Source of the DNA: Acinetobacter towneri DSM 14962 = CIP 107472
Lineage (GTDB): Bacteria; Pseudomonadota; Gammaproteobacteria; Pseudomonadales; Moraxellaceae
Direction: 5' to 3'
Length of the DNA stretch: 64,000 bases
Assembly: GCF_000368785.1 (NCBI RefSeq)
Contig: NZ_KB849688.1
Coordinates: 314,943 to 378,942 of the forward strand
Shown: one piece after another, positions 61,686-64,000 of the stretch
Numbering within the stretch: position 1 is the first letter of the stretch
Layout of the letters: every line of letters begins with the position of its first letter
Made by a program: the position numbers and the translations under genes
Notes under the pieces: generated by a model
Databases searched by the model: none
The model's input: only the letters and a program-made list of their open reading frames with translations
Told to the model about the DNA's origin: nothing

Positions 61686-64000
61686 TTAGTTTATGGGTGA
61701 TGAACGATTCACTTGAAATATAGAACGAATCAGCACGTACATAAATGGAATAAAAACGAGCACTAAAATTGTGCCAAAAATTACCCCACCCAAAACACTC
61801 ACCCCAATTTCCTGACGACTTGCTGCACCTGCACCATACGCAAATACCAACGGTAAAATACCTGCACCAAATGCCAATGAGGTCATTAAGATTGGTCTAA
61901 GCCGCAAACTCGCACCTTCCAAAGCGGCTTGGATGACTTGTTTGCCTTGTTGCTGCGCAGCCGAAGCAAATTCCACAATTAAGATGGCATTTTTACATGA
62001 CAAACCAATGGTGGTAAGCAAGGCAATTTGGAAATAAATATCGTTCGGGAAACCTGCCAAATAGCTAAAAATAATATTTCCACCAATCCCTAAAGGAATG
62101 GCGCTCATCACGGCTGTTGGAATACTCCAACTTTCATACAAGGCCGCAAGGCACAAGAAAATAAACCCGATGGAAACCAAATACAGTAACAAAGCCTGAT
62201 TGCTAGACTGATTTTCTTCAAAAGACAACCCACTCCATGCCAAGTCAATGCCCTGCTGCTGTGCCACCATCTGTTCTAAATCACGCATCGCCTGCCCTGA
62301 GCTATATCCTTCGGCAGTATCGGCTTCCATTTGCACGGCGCTATACCCCATAAAACGATTGACGACTTCTGGCCCACCGCTCCAACTGAGTTGAGCAAAC
62401 TGGCTAAAAGGTACCATTTGATTTTGCTGACTGCGTACCGACCATTGATTCAAATCTTCAGGTTTACCACGAAATTCGGCATCACCCTGCATAATCACAC
62501 GTTTAATTCGACCACGGTCAATAAAGTCGTTGATATAACTACCGCCCCAAGCTGCCGCTAAAGTGCTGTTAATCGCCGTTTGATTTAAACCTGCTGCCAT
62601 CGCCTGTTTCTGATCAATCGTGACGTTTAGCTCTGCTTTTTCAGGATTGGCACGTTGATCTAAATTCTTAAAGCTTTGATATTGAGTGGCTTGCTGCTGC
62701 AAATTTTGAAATTGCTGGGTTAAAAAATCACGTCCTGTACCATTCACATCTCGCATCCAAAACTCTAAGCCATCGGTTTGTCCCAAACCACGGACTGCCG
62801 CGGGCATACCAATGGTAATTTGTGCATTGGGGTGCTGTCGAAAATGCTGCATGGCACGTTCACGAATGGCTTGTGCAGTATGTTGCTGCCCTTGACGCTC
62901 ATCCCAATGTTTTAGCGCAATAAAACCCTGACCTAAATTCTGCCCTGTTCCTGAAAAATTACGTCCATAACGAATCATCACCAAATCGACATTATGGGCT
63001 TCATGCTGCATAAAGTATTCGCGTATGCTTTCGCCCACTTCACGACTTTTAGACAACGGCGCACCTTCCTGTAATTTAAATTGCACCGACAACATGCCCT
63101 GATCTTCATTAGGAATAAAACTGGTAGGTAGGGCACGGTAAAACAAAGCAAAAACCGTCAGTAAGCCTGCAAAAATAACCAGACAAATCGCTTTATGCTG
63201 AATCGTCCAGCCTGATAATTTGAGATAGTGTTGTTTTAAGCTTTCCAGTTTTTGATTAAACCAGATGGCCCATTGAGCAGGTTGTGAATTGGGTTTTAAA
63301 ATCAAAGCACACAAAGCAGGCGTTAAAATTAAGGCCACACCTAAAGACAGCGCCATCGCAGTCACTAAGGTGATAGAAAACTGGCGATAAATTACTCCAG
63401 TCGAACCACCAAAAAATGCCATTGGAATAAATACTGCGGTCAAAACCAAGGTAATGCCGACCAAAGCACCGCTAATTTCCTGCATAGATGCGATAGATGC
63501 CTGTTTAGCCGAGAGCTGCTGTTCGTGCATTAAACGCTCGACGTTTTCCACCACGACAATCGCATCATCCACCAATAAACCAATCGCTAAAACCAAAGCG
63601 AATAAGGTCAGCGTGTTAATACTTAGGCCAAAGAGTTGCAACACGGCCATAGTGCCTAAAATCACCACAGGCACGGTTACGGTAGGAATAAGCGTCGCGC
63701 GCCAGTTTTGTAAAAACAAGAACATCACGATGACAACTAAAATCACCGCTTCAATTAAAGTTTTCACCACTTCATTAATTGATTCCTGCACGAAGGGTGT
63801 GTTATCGCGTGGATAGACAATTTGGTAACCTTCGGGCAATTGTTGTTTTAAATGCTCAATTTGTTTTTGAATTAAGGCTGAAGTTTGTAACGCATTGGTA
63901 CCAGACGATAAAGAAATCCCCATCCCTGCCGATGGAAAACCATTAATGGTATTAAAGTTTTGATAATTTTCTGCACCAAGTTCAATACGTGCCACATCTT
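61686..64000 (-). CDS. RND efflux pump permease, HAE1 family (5' end beyond window)
   Basis: Inner-membrane drug/proton antiporter of the AcrB type; about 771 residues are visible and the N-terminus lies past position 64000. The segment DVARIELGAENY opens the visible part. The proton-relay aspartates lie in LVDDAIVVVENVERL. The porter domain includes SVRSQQNQMVPFSQFAQ and the last membrane block has SAIPLGIGGNIIF. It ends at 61686 with no outer-membrane channel gene after it. The adaptor gene is expected upstream, outside the window. Substrates cannot be read from this. Confidence 0.95.
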   Translation of the reverse strand, partial: DVARIELGAENYQNFNTINGFPSAGMGISLSSGTNALQTSALIQKQIEHLKQQLPEGYQIVYPRDNTPFVQESINEVVKTLIEAVILVVIVMFLFLQNWRATLIPTVTVPVVILGTMAVLQLFGLSINTLTLFALVLAIGLLVDDAIVVVENVERLMHEQQLSAKQASIASMQEISGALVGITLVLTAVFIPMAFFGGSTGVIYRQFSITLVTAMALSLGVALILTPALCALILKPNSQPAQWAIWFNQKLESLKQHYLKLSGWTIQHKAICLVIFAGLLTVFALFYRALPTSFIPNEDQGMLSVQFKLQEGAPLSKSREVGESIREYFMQHEAHNVDLVMIRYGRNFSGTGQNLGQGFIALKHWDERQGQQHTAQAIRERAMQHFRQHPNAQITIGMPAAVRGLGQTDGLEFWMRDVNGTGRDFLTQQFQNLQQQATQYQSFKNLDQRANPEKAELNVTIDQKQAMAAGLNQTAINSTLAAAWGGSYINDFIDRGRIKRVIMQGDAEFRGKPEDLNQWSVRSQQNQMVPFSQFAQLSWSGGPEVVNRFMGYSAVQMEADTAEGYSSGQAMRDLEQMVAQQQGIDLAWSGLSFEENQSSNQALLLYLVSIGFIFLCLAALYESWSIPTAVMSAIPLGIGGNIIFSYLAGFPNDIYFQIALLTTIGLSCKNAILIVEFASAAQQQGKQVIQAALEGASLRLRPILMTSLAFGAGILPLVFAYGAGAASRQEIGVSVLGGVIFGTILVLVFIPFMYVLIRSIFQVNRSSPIN

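Overview
The window looks like chromosomal DNA of an Acinetobacter species. The evidence is an AT-rich base composition, a divergent-looking mtgA/ppk1 neighbourhood, an nfuA/metH/pit block, and greB, ttcA, htpX and mgtE homologues whose proteins read like the Moraxellaceae versions. I name the genus from recall of gene content and protein style, not from a search.

Layout. Positions 1-20450 are core chromosome: ppk1 (cut by the left edge), mtgA, a rhomboid protease, a YbbA/YbbP-type ABC exporter with tesA, a beta carbonic anhydrase, a secreted lipase-like hydrolase and its hypothetical neighbour, nfuA, a second rhomboid, a small lipoprotein, a conserved 515-residue protein, a PiT phosphate transporter with PHO-box-like sites, and metH. 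A 561-residue accessory gene of unknown function (20770-22455) follows.

Positions 22614-52944 form a 30.3-kb integrated island. It is bounded by a perfect 17-bp direct repeat that duplicates the 3' end of tRNA-Ser(TGA), which lies at 52931-53020. It carries a P4-type tyrosine integrase at the left end; a DarTG toxin-antitoxin; a 554-residue protein with a cysteine-periodic hexapeptide repeat; an AlpA-HUH replication protein cassette with an apparent HUH-less paralogue; a complete type I restriction-modification operon (hsdM-hsdS-hsdR); and an orphan gene between 55-bp imperfect direct repeats. Next comes a graveyard of insertion sequences and MITEs, including an IS3 OrfA fused in frame to a TonB-receptor tail. 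The island ends with umuDC, a second AlpA, and a leftward block of mobile-element genes (RDF-like metal-binding protein, YqaJ nuclease, DUF932 protein, Zn-ribbon membrane protein, four lipoproteins and a 49-residue membrane peptide). This block starts next to a 145-nt multi-branched palindrome at 52329-52473. The two AlpA genes and the scars suggest that the island is a composite of at least two elements.

Positions 53021-64000 return to core chromosome: greB, an MltF-like lytic transglycosylase, an SCP2-domain protein, ttcA, a second lytic transglycosylase downstream of a cluster of four DnaA-box-like sites, htpX, a DUF4112 protein, mgtE, and an RND efflux permease cut by the right edge.

The island combines two ways of blocking foreign DNA (type I restriction, DarTG) with a mutagenic polymerase and a possible single-strand-DNA processing module. 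The most promising leads are the branched palindrome with its adjacent lipoprotein/DUF932/YqaJ block, the HUH cassette with its hairpins, and the repeat-flanked orphan gene.
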